Below are positions 13,940 to 28,859 of a stretch of 64,000 nucleotides of DNA, piece after piece (the first letter of the stretch is position 1; every line of letters begins with the position of its first letter). A program made the translations under genes and the position numbers. Origin of the DNA: Salticus scenicus. Lineage: Eukaryota; Arthropoda; Arachnida; Araneae; Salticidae. The notes beneath the pieces are model-generated. The model searched no databases. It was given only the letters and a program-made list of their open reading frames with translations, and was not told the origin of the DNA. The DNA is taken from assembly GCA_963930645.1 (NCBI GenBank), contig CAWVNO010000538.1:434001-498000 (forward strand), given 5' to 3'.

Positions 13940-15639
13940 ATTGAATTTCTCGGAATCGATACGTGTGGTTCGTTTTCGCATAACTTCAAAACCACTGTAC
14001 GTGTCAACTCTTAAATTTGCCTGCAGGTTTGTAATAACAACTTGTTTCAAGTCTTCAATTTCGGTCGTGATATAAGTTTTAACACGAGAGTAATCGGCTT
14101 TAATTAAATTTGTCAGAATCAGTATGTGTGGTTTGTTTTCGCGTAACTTCAAAACCACTGTACGTGTTAACTCTAAATTTTGCCTGCAGGTTTGTTATAA
14201 CAACTTGTTTCAAGTGTCCAATTTTCTTCGTGATATAAGTTTTAACACGACGGTAATCGGCTTTAATTGAATTTGTTAGAATCTGTGTGTGTGGTTCTTT
14301 TTCGCATAACTTCAAAACCACTCTACGTGTTAACTCTAAATTTTGCCTGCAGGTTTGTTATAACAACTTGTTTCAAGTCTCCAATTTCCTTCGTGATATA
14401 AGCTTTAACACGACGGTAATTGGCTTTAATTGAATTTGTTAGAATCAGTATGTGTGGTTTGTTTTCGCGTAACTTCAAAACCACTGTACGTGTTAACTCT
14501 AAAATTTGCCTGCAGGTTTGTTATAACAACTTGTTTCAAGTCTCCAATTTCGGTCGTGATATAAGTTTTAACACGAGAGTAATCGGCTTTAATTGAATTT
14601 GTCAGAATCAGTATGTGTGGTTTGTTTTCGCGTAACTTCAAAACCACTGTACGTGTTAACTCTAAATTTTGCCTGCAGGTTTGTTATAACAACTTGTTTC
14701 AAGTCTCCAATTTCCTTTGTGATATAAATTTTAACACGGGAGTAATCGGCTTTAATTGAATTTTATAGGAATGGATACATGTGATTCGTTTTCGCATAAC
14801 TTCAAAACCACTGTACTTGTTAACTCTAAAATTTGCCTGCAGGTTTGTTATAACAACTTGTTTCAAGTCTCCAATTTCGGTCGTGATATATGTTTTAACA
14901 CGAGAGTAATCGGCTTTAACTGAATTTCTCGGAATCGATACGTGTGGATTGTTTTCGCCTAACTTCAAATCCACTGTACGTGTTAACTCTAAATTTTGCC
15001 TACAGGTTTGTTATAACAACTTGTTTCAAGTCTCCAATTTCGGTCGTGATATAAGTTTTAACACGACGGTAATCGGCTTTAATTGAATTTGTTAGAATCT
15101 GTGTGTGTGGTTCGTTTTCGCATAACTTCAAAACAACTGTACGTGTTAACTGTAAATTTTGCCTGCAGGTTTGTTATAACAACTTGTTTCAAGTCTCCAA
15201 TTTCGGTCGTGATATAAGTTTTAACACGAGAGTAATCGGCTTTAAATGAATTTCTCGGAATCGATACGTGTGGTTTGTTTTCGCGTAACTTCAAAACCAC
15301 TGTACGTGTTAACTCTAAATTTTGCCTGCAGGTTTGTTATAACAACTTGTTTCAAGTCTCCAATTTCGGTCGTGATATAAGTTTTAACACGAGAGTAATC
15401 GGCTTTAATTGAATTTCTCGGAATCGATACGTGTGGTTCGTTTTCGCATAACTTCAAAACCACTGTACGTGTCAACTCTTAAATTTGCCTGCAGGTTTGT
15501 AATAACAACTTGTTTCAAGTCTTCAATTTCGGTCGTGATATAAGTTTTAACACGAGAGTAATCGGCTTTAATTGAATTTGTCAGAATCAGTATGTGTGGT
15601 TTGTTTTCGCGTAACTTCAAAACCACTGTACGTGTTAAC
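13839..15639. repeat. Long-range satellite block A, copy 2
   Basis: This is the partner of 631-2431 at an offset of 13208 bp. Part of the same block (the monomers with gtggattgttttcgcc and gaatggatacatg) occurs a third time near 28200-28830, offset a further 13534 bp (83 monomers plus five). Confidence 0.83.
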
Positions 15640-15719
15640 TCTAAAATTTGCCTGCAGGTTTGTTATAACAACTTGTTTCAAGTCTCCAATTTCGGTCGTG
15701 ATATAAGTTTTAACACGAG

Positions 15720-18700
15720 AGTAATCGGCTTTAATTAAATTTGTCAGAATCAGTATGTATGGTTTGTTTTCGCGTAACTTCAAAACCACTGTACGTGTTA
15801 ACTCTAAATTTTGCCTGCAGGTTTGTTATAACAACTTGTTTCAAGTGTCCAATTTTCTTCGTGATATAAGTTTTAACACGACGGTAATCGGCTTTAATTG
15901 AATTTGTTAGAATCTGTGTGTGTGGTTCGTTTTCGCATAACTTCAAAACAACTCTACGTGTTAACTCTAAATTTTGCCTGCAGGTTTGTTATAACAACTT
16001 GTCTCAAGTCTCTAATTTCGGTCGTGAAATAAGTTTTAACACGAGAATAATCGGCTTTAATTGAATTTCTCGGAATCGATACGTGTGGTTTGTTTTCGCG
16101 TAACTTCAAAACCACTGTACGTGTTAACTCTAAATTTTGCCTGCAGGTGTGTTATAACAACTTGTTTCAAGTCTCCAATTTCGGTCGTGATATAAGTTTT
16201 AACACGACGGTAATCGGCGTTAATTGAATTTGTTAGAATCTGTGGTTGTGGTTCGTTTTCGCATAACTTCAAAACAACTCTACGTGTTAACTCTAAATTT
16301 TGCCTGCAGGTTTGTTATAACAACTTGTCTCAAGTCTCTAATTTCGGTCGTGAAATAAGTTTTAACACGAGAGTAATCGGCTTTAAATGAATTTGTTAGA
16401 ATCTCTGTGTGTGGTTCGTTTTCGCATAACTTCAAAACAACTGTACGTGTTAACTATAAATTTTGTCTGCAGGTTTGTTATAACAACTTGTTTCAAGTCT
16501 CCAATTTCGGTCGTGATATAAGTTTTAACACGAGAGTAATCGGCTTTAATTGAATTTCTCGGAATCGATACGTGTGGTTTGTTTTCACGTAACTTCGAAA
16601 CCACTGTACGTGTTAACTCTAAATTTTGCCTGCAGGTTTGTTATAACAACTTGTTTCAAGTCTTCAATTTCGGTCGTGATATAAGTTTTAACACAAGAGT
16701 AATCGGCTTTAATTGAATTTCTCGGAATTGATACGTGTGGTTCGTTTTCGCATAACTTCAAAACCACTCTATGTGTTAACTCTTAATTTTGCCTGCAGGT
16801 TCGTCATAACAACTTGTTTCAAGTCTCCAATTTCTGTCGTGATATAAGTTTTAACACGAGAGTAATCGGCTTTAATTGAATTTGTTAGAATCTGTGTGTG
16901 TGGTTCGTTTTCGCATAACTTCAAAACAACTGTACGTGTTAACTCTTAATTTTGCCTGCAGGTTTGTCATAACAACTTGTTTCAAGTCTCCAATTTCGGT
17001 AGTGATATAAGTTTTAACACGATAGTAATCGGCTTTAATTGAATTTCTCGGAATCGATACGTGTGGTTCGTTTTCGCATAACTTCAAAACAACTGTACGT
17101 GTTAACTCTTAAATTTGCCTGAAGGTTTGTTATAACAACTTGTTTCAAGTCTCCAATTTCCTTCGTGGTATAAATTTTAACACAGGAGTAATCGGCTTTA
17201 ATTGAATTTTATAGGAATCGATACATGTGATTCGTTTTCGCATAACTTCAAAACCACTGTACTTGTTAACTCTAAATTTTGCCTGCAGGTTTGTTATAAC
17301 AACTTGTTTCAAGTCTCCAATTTCGGTCGTGATATAAGTTTTAACACGAGAGTAATCGGCTTTAATTGAATTTCTCGGAATCGATACGTGTGGTTCGTTT
17401 TCGCATAACTTCAAAACCACTGTACGTGTCAACTCTTAAATTTGCCTGCAGGTTTGTAATAACAACTTGTTTCAAGTCTTCAATTTCGGTCGTGATATAA
17501 GTTTTAACACGAGAGTAATCGGCTTTAATTAAATTTGTCAGAATCAGTATGTGTGGTTTGTTTTCGCGTAACTTCAAAACCACTGTACGTGTTAACTCTA
17601 AATTTTGCCTGCAGGTTTGTTATAACAACTTGTTTCAAGTGTCCAATTTTCTTCGTGATATAAGTTTTAACACGACGGTAATCGGCTTTAATTGAATTTG
17701 TTAGAATCTGTGTGTGTGGTTCTTTTTCGCATAACTTCAAAACCACTCTACGTGTTAACTCTAAATTTTGCCTGCAGGTTTGTTATAACAACTTGTTTCA
17801 AGTCTCCAATTTCCTTCGTGATATAAGCTTTAACACGACGGTAATTGGCTTTAATTGAATTTGTTAGAATCAGTATGTGTGGTTTGTTTTCGCGTAACTT
17901 CAAAACCACTGTACGTGTTAACTCTAAAATTTGCCTGCAGGTTTGTTATAACAACTTGTTTCAAGTCTCCAATTTCGGTCGTGATATAAGTTTTAACACG
18001 AGAGTAATCGGCTTTAATTGAATTTCTCGGAATCGATACGTATGGTTCGTTTTCGCATAACTTCAAAACCACTGTACGTGTCAACTCTTAAATTTCCCTG
18101 CAGGTTTGTAATAACAACTTGTTTCAAGTCTTCAATTTCGGTCGTGATATAAGTTTTAACACGAGAGTAATCGGCTTTAATTGAATTTCTCGGAATCGAT
18201 ACGTGTGGTTCGTTTTCGCATAACTTCAAAACCACTGTACGTGTCAACTCTTAAATTTGCCTGCAGGTTTGTAATAACAACTTGTTTCAAGTCTCCAATT
18301 TCGGTCGTGATATAAGTTTTAACACAAGAGTAATCGGCTTTAATTGAATTTCTCGGAATCGATACGTGTGGTTTGTTTTCACGTAACTTCGAAACCACTG
18401 TACGTGTTAACTCTAAATTTTGCCTGCAGGTTTGTTATAACAACTTGTTTCAAGTCTTCAATTTCGGTCGTGATATAAGTTTTAACACGAGAGTAATCGG
18501 CTTTAATTGAATTTCTCGGAATTGATACGTGTGGTTCGTTTTCGCATAACTTCAAAACCACTCTATGTGTTAACTCTTAATTTTGCCTGCAGGTGTGTTA
18601 TAACAACTTGTTTCAAGTCTCCAATTTCGGTCGTGATATAAGTTTCAACACGACGGTAATCGGCTTTAATTGAATTTGTTAGAATCTGTGTGTGTGGTTC

Positions 18701-21056
18701 GTTTTCGCATAACTTCAAAACAACTCTACGTGTTAACTCTAAATTTTGCCTGCAGGTTTGTTATAACAACTTGTCTCAAGTCTCTAATTTCGGTCGTGAA
18801 ATAAGTTTTAACACGAGAGTAATCGGCTTTAAATGAATTTGTTAGAATCTCTGTGTGTGGTTCGTTTTCGCATAACTTCAAAACAACTGTACGTGTTAAC
18901 TATAAATTTTGTCTGCAGGTTTGTTATAACAACTTGTTTCAAGTCTCCAATTTCGGTCGTGATATAAGTTTTAACACGAGAGTAATCGGCTTTAATTGAA
19001 TTTCTCGGAATCGATACGTGTGGTTTGTTTTCACTTAACTTCGAAACCACTGTACGTGTTAACTCTAAATTTTGCCTGCTGGTTTGTTATAACAACTTGT
19101 TTCAAGTCTCCAATTTCGGTCGTGATATAAGTTTTAACACGAGAGTAATCGGCTTTAATTGAATTTCTCGGAATCGATACGTGTGGTTCGTTTTCGCATA
19201 ACTTCAAAACAACTGTACGTGTTAACTCTTAAATTTGCCTGAAGGTTTGTTATAACAACTTGTTTCAAGTCTCCAATTTCCTTCGTGGTATAAATTTTAA
19301 CACAGGAGTAATCGGCTTTAATTGAATTTTATAGGAATCGATACATGTGATTCGTTTTCGCATAACTTCAAAACCACTGTACGTGTCAACTCTTAAATTT
19401 GCCTGCAGGTTTGTAATAACAACTTGTTTCAAGTCTTCAATTTCGGTCGTGATATAAGTTTTAACACGAGAGTAATCGGCTTTAATTAAATTTGTCAGAA
19501 TCAGTATGTGTGGTTTGTTTTCGCGTAACTTCAAAACCACTGTACGTGTTAACTCTAAATTTTGCCTGCAGGTTTGTTATAACAACTTGTTTCAAGTGTC
19601 CAATTTTCTTCGTGATATAAGTTTTAACACGACGGTAATCGGCTTTAATTGAATTTGTTAGAATCTGTGTGTGTGGTTCTTTTTCGCATAACTTCAAAAC
19701 CACTCTACGTGTTAACTCTAAATTTTGCCTGCAGGTTTGTTATAACAACTTGTTTCAAGTCTCCAATTTCCTTCGTGATATAAGCTTTAACACGACGGTA
19801 ATTGGCTTTAATTGAATTTGTTAGAATCAGTATGTGTGGTTTGTTTTCGCGTAACTTCAAAACCACTGTACGTGTTAACTCTAAAATTTGCCTGCAGGTT
19901 TGTTATAACAACTTGTTTCAAGTCTCCAATTTCGGTCGTGATATAAGTTTTAACACGAGAGTAATCGGCTTTAATTGAATTTCTCGGAATCGATACGTGT
20001 GGTTCGTTTTCGCATAACTTCAAAACCACTGTACGTGTCAACTCTTAAATTTCCCTGCAGGTTTGTAATAACAACTTGTTTCAAGTCTTCAATTTCGGTC
20101 GTGATATAAGTTTTAACACGAGAGTAATCGGCTTTAATTGAATTTCTCGGAATCGATACGTGTGGTTCGTTTTCGCATAACTTCAAAACCACTGTACGTG
20201 TCAACTCTTAAATTTGCCTGCAGGTTTGTAATAACAACTTGTTTCAAGTCTCCAATTTCGGTCGTGATATAAGTTTTAACACAAGAGTAATCGGCTTTAA
20301 TTGAATTTCTCGGAATCGATACGTGTGGTTTGTTTTCACGTAACTTCGAAACCACTGTACGTGTTAACTCTAAATTTTGCCTGCAGGTTTGTTATAACAA
20401 CTTGTTTCAAGTCTTCAATTTCGGTCGTGATATAAGTTTTAACACGAGAGTAATCGGCTTTAATTGAATTTCTCGGAATTGATACGTGTGGTTCGTTTTC
20501 GCATAACTTCAAAACCACTCTATGTGTTAACTCTTAATTTTGCCTGCAGGTGTGTTATAACAACTTGTTTCAAGTCTCCAATTTCGGTCGTGATATAAGT
20601 TTCAACACGACGGTAATCGGCTTTAATTGAATTTGTTAGAATCTGTGTGTGTGGTTCGTTTTCGCATAACTTCAAAACAACTCTACGTGTTAACTCTAAA
20701 TTTTGCCTGCAGGTTTGTTATAACAACTTGTCTCAAGTCTCTAATTTCGGTCGTGAAATAAGTTTTAACACGAGAATAATCGGCTTTAATTGAATTTCTC
20801 GGAATCGATACGTGTGGTTTGTTTTCGCGTAACTTCAAAACCACTGTACGTGTTAACTCTAAATTTTGCCTGCAGGTGTGTTATAACAACTTGTTTCAAG
20901 TCTCCAATTTCGGTCGTGATATAAGTTTTAACACGACGGTAATCGGCGTTAATTGAATTTGTTAGAATCTGTGGTTGTGGTTCGTTTTCGCATAACTTCA
21001 AAACAACTCTACGTGTTAACTCTAAATTTTGCCTGCAGGTTTGTTATAACAACTTG
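15720..21056. repeat. Long-range satellite block C, copy 1
   Basis: This interval matches about 21916-27415. The offset is 6196 bp up to about 19375 and 6359 bp after it. The change is exactly one 163-bp monomer, missing from this copy at about 19375. At that point a mosaic monomer joins the left half of a 164-bp type (gaatcgatacatg) to the right half of another type (tacgtgtcaactctt). This is the expected scar of an unequal exchange. The 16057-19050 part also matches 9534-12527 (offset 6523). Confidence 0.83.
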
Positions 21057-21915
21057 TTTCAAGTCTCCAATTTCGGTCGTTATAAAAGTTTTAACACGAG
21101 AATAATCGGCTTTAATTGAATTTGTCAGAATCAGTATGTGTGGTTTGTTTTCGCGTAACTTCAAAACCACTGTACGTGTTAACGCTAAATTTTGCCTGCA
21201 GGTTTGTTATAACAACTTGTTTCAAGTGTCCAATTTCGGTCGTTATAAAAGTTTTAACACGAGAATAATCGGCTTTAATTGAATTTCTCGGAATCGATAC
21301 GTGTGGTTTGTTTTCGCGTAACTTCAAAACCACTGTACGTGTTAACTCTAAATTTTGCCTGCAGGTGTGTTATAACAACTTGTTTCAAGTCTCCAATTTC
21401 GGTCGTGATATAAGTTTTAACACGACGGTAATCGGCTTTAATTGAATTTGTTAGAATCTGTGTGTGTGGTTCGTTTTCGCATAACTTCAAAACAACTCTA
21501 CGTGTTAACTCTAAATTTTGCCTGCAGGTTTGTTATAACAACTTGTTTCAAGTCTTCAATTTCGGTCGTGATATAAGTTTTAACACGAGAGTAATCGGCT
21601 TAAATTAAATTTGTCAGAATCAGTATGTATGGTTTGTTTTCGCGTAACTTCAAAACCACTGTACGTGTTAACTCTAAATTTTGCCTGCAGGTGTGTTATA
21701 ACAACTTGTTTCAAGTCTCCAATTTCGGTCGTGATATAAGTTTTAACACGACGGTAATCGGCTTTAATTGAATTTGTTAGAATCTGTGTGTGTGGTTCGT
21801 TTTCGCATAACTTCAAAACAACTCTACGTGTTAACTCTAAATTTTGCCTGCAGGTTTGTTATAACAACTTGATTCAAGTCTTCAATTTCGGTCGTGATAT
21901 AAGTTTTAACACGAG

Positions 21916-24900
21916 AGTAATCGGCTTTAATTAAATTTGTCAGAATCAGTATGTATGGTTTGTTTTCGCGTAACTTCAAAACCACTGTACGTGTTAACTC
22001 TAAATTTTGCCTGCAGGTTTGTTATAACAACTTGTTTCAAGTGTCCAATTTTCTTCGTGATATAAGTTTTAACACGACGGTAATCGGCTTTAATTGAATT
22101 TGTTAGAATCTGTGTGTGTGGTTCGTTTTCGCATAACTTCAAAACAACTCTACGTGTTAACTCTAAATTTTGCCTGCAGGTTTGTTATAACAACTTGTCT
22201 CAAGTCTCTAATTTCGGTCGTGAAATAAGTTTTAACACGAGAATAATCGGCTTTAATTGAATTTCTCGGAATCGATACGTGTGGTTTGTTTTCGCGTAAC
22301 TTCAAAACCACTGTACGTGTTAACTCTAAATTTTGCCTGCAGGTGTGTTATAACAACTTGTTTCAAGTCTCCAATTTCGGTCGTGATATAAGTTTTAACA
22401 CGACGGTAATCGGCGTTAATTGAATTTGTTAGAATCTGTGGTTGTGGTTCGTTTTCGCATAACTTCAAAACAACTCTACGTGTTAACTCTAAATTTTGCC
22501 TGCAGGTTTGTTATAACAACTTGTCTCAAGTCTCTAATTTCGGTCGTGAAATAAGTTTTAACACGAGAGTAATCGGCTTTAAATGAATTTGTTAGAATCT
22601 CTGTGTGTGGTTCGTTTTCGCATAACTTCAAAACAACTGTACGTGTTAACTATAAATTTTGTCTGCAGGTTTGTTATAACAACTTGTTTCAAGTCTCCAA
22701 TTTCGGTCGTGATATAAGTTTTAACACGAGAGTAATCGGCTTTAATTGAATTTCTCGGAATCGATACGTGTGGTTTGTTTTCACGTAACTTCGAAACCAC
22801 TGTACGTGTTAACTCTAAATTTTGCCTGCAGGTTTGTTATAACAACTTGTTTCAAGTCTTCAATTTCGGTCGTGATATAAGTTTTAACACAAGAGTAATC
22901 GGCTTTAATTGAATTTCTCGGAATTGATACGTGTGGTTCGTTTTCGCATAACTTCAAAACCACTCTATGTGTTAACTCTTAATTTTGCCTGCAGGTTCGT
23001 CATAACAACTTGTTTCAAGTCTCCAATTTCTGTCGTGATATAAGTTTTAACACGAGAGTAATCGGCTTTAATTGAATTTGTTAGAATCTGTGTGTGTGGT
23101 TCGTTTTCGCATAACTTCAAAACAACTGTACGTGTTAACTCTTAATTTTGCCTGCAGGTTTGTCATAACAACTTGTTTCAAGTCTCCAATTTCGGTAGTG
23201 ATATAAGTTTTAACACGATAGTAATCGGCTTTAATTGAATTTCTCGGAATCGATACGTGTGGTTCGTTTTCGCATAACTTCAAAACAACTGTACGTGTTA
23301 ACTCTTAAATTTGCCTGAAGGTTTGTTATAACAACTTGTTTCAAGTCTCCAATTTCCTTCGTGGTATAAATTTTAACACAGGAGTAATCGGCTTTAATTG
23401 AATTTTATAGGAATCGATACATGTGATTCGTTTTCGCATAACTTCAAAACCACTGTACTTGTTAACTCTAAATTTTGCCTGCAGGTTTGTTATAACAACT
23501 TGTTTCAAGTCTCCAATTTCGGTCGTGATATAAGTTTTAACACGAGAGTAATCGGCTTTAATTGAATTTCTCGGAATCGATACGTGTGGTTCGTTTTCGC
23601 ATAACTTCAAAACCACTGTACGTGTCAACTCTTAAATTTGCCTGCAGGTTTGTAATAACAACTTGTTTCAAGTCTTCAATTTCGGTCGTGATATAAGTTT
23701 TAACACGAGAGTAATCGGCTTTAATTAAATTTGTCAGAATCAGTATGTGTGGTTTGTTTTCGCGTAACTTCAAAACCACTGTACGTGTTAACTCTAAATT
23801 TTGCCTGCAGGTTTGTTAAAACAACTTGTTTCAAGTGTCCAATTTTCTTCGTGATATAAGTTTTAACACGACGGTAATCGGCTTTAATTGAATTTGTTAG
23901 AATCTGTGTGTGTGGTTCTTTTTCGCATAACTTCAAAACCACTCTACGTGTTAACTCTAAATTTTGCCTGCAGGTTTGTTATAACAACTTGTTTCAAGTC
24001 TCCAATTTCCTTCGTGATATAAGCTTTAACACGACGGTAATTGGCTTTAATTGAATTTGTTAGAATCAGTATGTGTGGTTTGTTTTCGCGTAACTTCAAA
24101 ACCACTGTACGTGTTAACTCTAAAATTTGCCTGCAGGTTTGTTATAACAACTTGTTTCAAGTCTCCAATTTCGGTCGTGATATAAGTTTTAACACGAGAG
24201 TAATCGGCTTTAATTGAATTTCTCGGAATCGATACGTGTGGTTCGTTTTCGCATAACTTCAAAACCACTGTACGTGTCAACTCTTAAATTTCCCTGCAGG
24301 TTTGTAATAACAACTTGTTTCAAGTCTTCAATTTCGGTCGTGATATAAGTTTTAACACGAGAGTAATCGGCTTTAATTGAATTTCTCGGAATCGATACGT
24401 GTGGTTCGTTTTCGCATAACTTCAAAACCACTGTACGTGTCAACTCTTAAATTTGCCTGCAGGTTTGTAATAACAACTTGTTTCAAGTCTCCAATTTCGG
24501 TCGTGATATAAGTTTTAACACAAGAGTAATCGGCTTTAATTGAATTTCTCGGAATCGATACGTGTGGTTTGTTTTCACGTAACTTCGAAACCACTGTACG
24601 TGTTAACTCTAAATTTTGCCTGCAGGTTTGTTATAACAACTTGTTTCAAGTCTTCAATTTCGGTCGTGATATAAGTTTTAACACGAGAGTAATCGGCTTT
24701 AATTGAATTTCTCGGAATTGATACGTGTGGTTCGTTTTCGCATAACTTCAAAACAACTCTATGTGTTAACTCTTAATTTTGCCTGCAGGTGTGTTATAAC
24801 AACTTGTTTCAAGTCTCCAATTTCGGTCGTGATATAAGTTTCAACACGACGGTAATCGGCTTTAATTGAATTTGTTAGAATCTGTGTGTGTGGTTCGTTT

Positions 24901-27415
24901 TCGCATAACTTCAAAACAACTCTACGTGTTAACTCTAAATTTTGCCTGCAGGTTTGTTATAACAACTTGTCTCAAGTCTCTAATTTCGGTCGTGAAATAA
25001 GTTTTAACACGAGAGTAATCGGCTTTAAATGAATTTGTTAGAATCTCTGTGTGTGGTTCGTTTTCGCATAACTTCAAAACAACTGTACGTGTTAACTATA
25101 AATTTTGTCTGCAGGTTTGTTATAACAACTTGTTTCAAGTCTCCAATTTCGGTCGTGATATAAGTTTTAACACGAGAGTAATCGGCTTTAATTGAATTTC
25201 TCGGAATCGATACGTGTGGTTTGTTTTCACTTAACTTCGAAACCACTGTACGTGTTAACTCTAAATTTTGCCTGCTGGTTTGTTATAACAACTTGTTTCA
25301 AGTCTCCAATTTCGGTCGTGATATAAGTTTTAACACGAGAGTAATCGGCTTTAATTGAATTTCTCGGAATCGATACGTGTGGTTCGTTTTCGCATAACTT
25401 CAAAACAACTGTACGTGTTAACTCTTAAATTTGCCTGAAGGTTTGTTATAACAACTTGTTTCAAGTCTCCAATTTCCTTCGTGGTATAAATTTTAACACA
25501 GGAGTAATCGGCTTTAATTGAATTTTATAGGAATCGATACATGTGATTCGTTTTCGCATAACTTCAAAACCACTGTACTTGTTAACTCTAAATTTTGCCT
25601 GCAGGTTTGTTATAACAACTTGTTTCAAGTCTCCAATTTCGGTCGTGATATAAGTTTTAACACGAGAGTAATCGGCTTTAATTGAATTTCTCGGAATCGA
25701 TACGTGTGGTTCGTTTTCGCATAACTTCAAAACCACTGTACGTGTCAACTCTTAAATTTGCCTGCAGGTTTGTAATAACAACTTGTTTCAAGTCTTCAAT
25801 TTCGGTCGTGATATAAGTTTTAACACGAGAGTAATCGGCTTTAATTAAATTTGTCAGAATCAGTATGTGTGGTTTGTTTTCGCGTAACTTCAAAACCACT
25901 GTACGTGTTAACTCTAAATTTTGCCTGCAGGTTTGTTATAACAACTTGTTTCAAGTGTCCAATTTTCTTCGTGATATAAGTTTTAACACGACGGTAATCG
26001 GCTTTAATTGAATTTGTTAGAATCTGTGTGTGTGGTTCTTTTTCGCATAACTTCAAAACCACTCTACGTGTTAACTCTAAATTTTGCCTGCAGGTTTGTT
26101 ATAACAACTTGTTTCAAGTCTCCAATTTCCTTCGTGATATAAGCTTTAACACGACGGTAATTGGCTTTAATTGAATTTGTTAGAATCAGTATGTGTGGTT
26201 TGTTTTCGCGTAACTTCAAAACCACTGTACGTGTTAACTCTAAAATTTGCCTGCAGGTTTGTTATAACAACTTGTTTCAAGTCTCCAATTTCGGTCGTGA
26301 TATAAGTTTTAACACGAGAGTAATCGGCTTTAATTGAATTTCTCGGAATCGATACGTGTGGTTCGTTTTCGCATAACTTCAAAACCACTGTACGTGTCAA
26401 CTCTTAAATTTCCCTGCAGGTTTGTAATAACAACTTGTTTCAAGTCTTCAATTTCGGTCGTGATATAAGTTTTAACACGAGAGTAATCGGCTTTAATTGA
26501 ATTTCTCGGAATCGATACGTGTGGTTCGTTTTCGCATAACTTCAAAACCACTGTACGTGTCAACTCTTAAATTTGCCTGCAGGTTTGTAATAACAACTTG
26601 TTTCAAGTCTCCAATTTCGGTCGTGATATAAGTTTTAACACAAGAGTAATCGGCTTTAATTGAATTTCTCGGAATCGATACGTGTGGTTTGTTTTCACGT
26701 AACTTCGAAACCACTGTACGTGTTAACTCTAAATTTTGCCTGCAGGTTTGTTATAACAACTTGTTTCAAGTCTTCAATTTCGGTCGTGATATAAGTTTTA
26801 ACACGAGAGTAATCGGCTTTAATTGAATTTCTCGGAATTGATACGTGTGGTTCGTTTTCGCATAACTTCAAAACCACTCTATGTGTTAACTCTTAATTTT
26901 GCCTGCAGGTGTGTTATAACAACTTGTTTCAAGTCTCCAATTTCGGTCGTGATATAAGTTTCAACACGACGGTAATCGGCTTTAATTGAATTTGTTAGAA
27001 TCTGTGTGTGTGGTTCGTTTTCGCATAACTTCAAAACAACTCTACGTGTTAACTCTAAATTTTGCCTGCAGGTTTGTTATAACAACTTGTCTCAAGTCTC
27101 TAATTTCGGTCGTGAAATAAGTTTTAACACGAGAATAATCGGCTTTAATTGAATTTCTCGGAATCGATACGTGTGGTTTGTTTTCGCGTAACTTCAAAAC
27201 CACTGTACGTGTTAACTCTAAATTTTGCCTGCAGGTGTGTTATAACAACTTGTTTCAAGTCTCCAATTTCGGTCGTGATATAAGTTTTAACACGACGGTA
27301 ATCGGCGTTAATTGAATTTGTTAGAATCTGTGGTTGTGGTTCGTTTTCGCATAACTTCAAAACAACTCTACGTGTTAACTCTAAATTTTGCCTGCAGGTT
27401 TGTTATAACAACTTG
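21916..27415. repeat. Long-range satellite block C, copy 2
   Basis: This is the partner of 15720-21056 and retains the monomer that the first copy lacks. Its right limit is where tgtctcaag here faces tgtttcaag in copy 1. Some single-base differences are private to this copy, for example gttaaaacaac near 23817. Confidence 0.83.
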
Positions 27416-28859
27416 TCTCAAGTCTCTAATTTCGGTCGTGAAATAAGTTTTAACACGAGAGTAATCGGCTTTAAATGAATTTGTTAGAATCTCTGTGTGT
27501 GGTTCGTTTTCGCATAACTTCAAAACAACTGTACGTGTTAACTATAAATTTTGTCTGCAGGTTTGTTATAACAACTTGTTTCAAGTCTCCAATTTCGGTC
27601 GTGATATAAGTTTTAACACGAGAGTAATCGGCTTTAATTGAATTTCTCGGAATCGATACGTGTGGTTTGTTTTCACGTAACTTCGAAACCACTGTACGTG
27701 TTAACTCTAAATTTTGCCTGCAGGTTTGTTATAACAACTTGTTTCAAGTCTTCAATTTCGGTCGTGATATAAGTTTTAACACAAGAGTAATCGGCTTTAA
27801 TTGAATTTCTCGGAATTGATACGTGTGGTTCGTTTTCGCATAACTTCAAAACCACTGTACGTGTTAACTCTAAATTTTGCCTGCAGGTGTGTTATAACAA
27901 CTTGTTTCAAGTCTCCAATTTCGGTCGTGATATAAGTTTAAACACGACGGTAATCGGCTTTAATTGAATTTGTTAGAATCTGTGTGTGTGGTTCGTTTTC
28001 GCATAACTTCAAAACAACTCTACGTGTTAACTCTAAATTTTGCCTGCAGGTTTGTTATAACAACTTGTTTCAAGTCTCCAATTTCGGTCGTGATATAAGT
28101 TTTAACACGAGAGTAATCGGCTTTAATTGAATTTCTCGGAATCGATACGTGTGGTTCGTTTTCGCATAACTTCAAAACCACTGTACGTGTTAACTCTAAA
28201 TTTTGCCTGCAGGTTTGTTATAACAACTTGTTTCAAGTCTCCAATTTCCTTTGTGATATAAATTTTAACACGGGAGTAATCGGCTTTAATTGAATTTTAT
28301 AGGAATGGATACATGTGATTCGTTTTCGCATAACTTCAAAACCACTGTACTTGTTAACTCTAAAATTTGCCTGCAGGTTTGTTATAACAACTTGTTTCAA
28401 GTCTCCAATTTCGGTCGTGATATATGTTTTAACACGAGAGTAATCGGCTTTAACTGAATTTCTCGGAATCGATACGTGTGGATTGTTTTCGCCTAACTTC
28501 AAATCCACTGTACGTGTTAACTCTAAATTTTGCCTACAGGTTTGTTATAACAACTTGTTTCAAGTCTCCAATTTCGGTCGTGATATAAGTTTTAACACGA
28601 CGGTAATCGGCTTTAATTGAATTTGTTAGAATCTGTGTGTGTGGTTCGTTTTCGCATAACTTCAAAACAACTGTACGTGTTAACTATAAATTTTGCCTGC
28701 AGGTTTGTTATAACAACTTGTTTCAAGTCTCCAATTTCGGTCGTGATATAAGTTTTAACACGAGAGTAATCGGCTTTAAATGAATTTCTCGGAATCGATA
28801 CGTGTGGTTTGTTTTCGCGTAACTTCAAAACCACTGTACGTGTTAACTCTAAATTTTGC

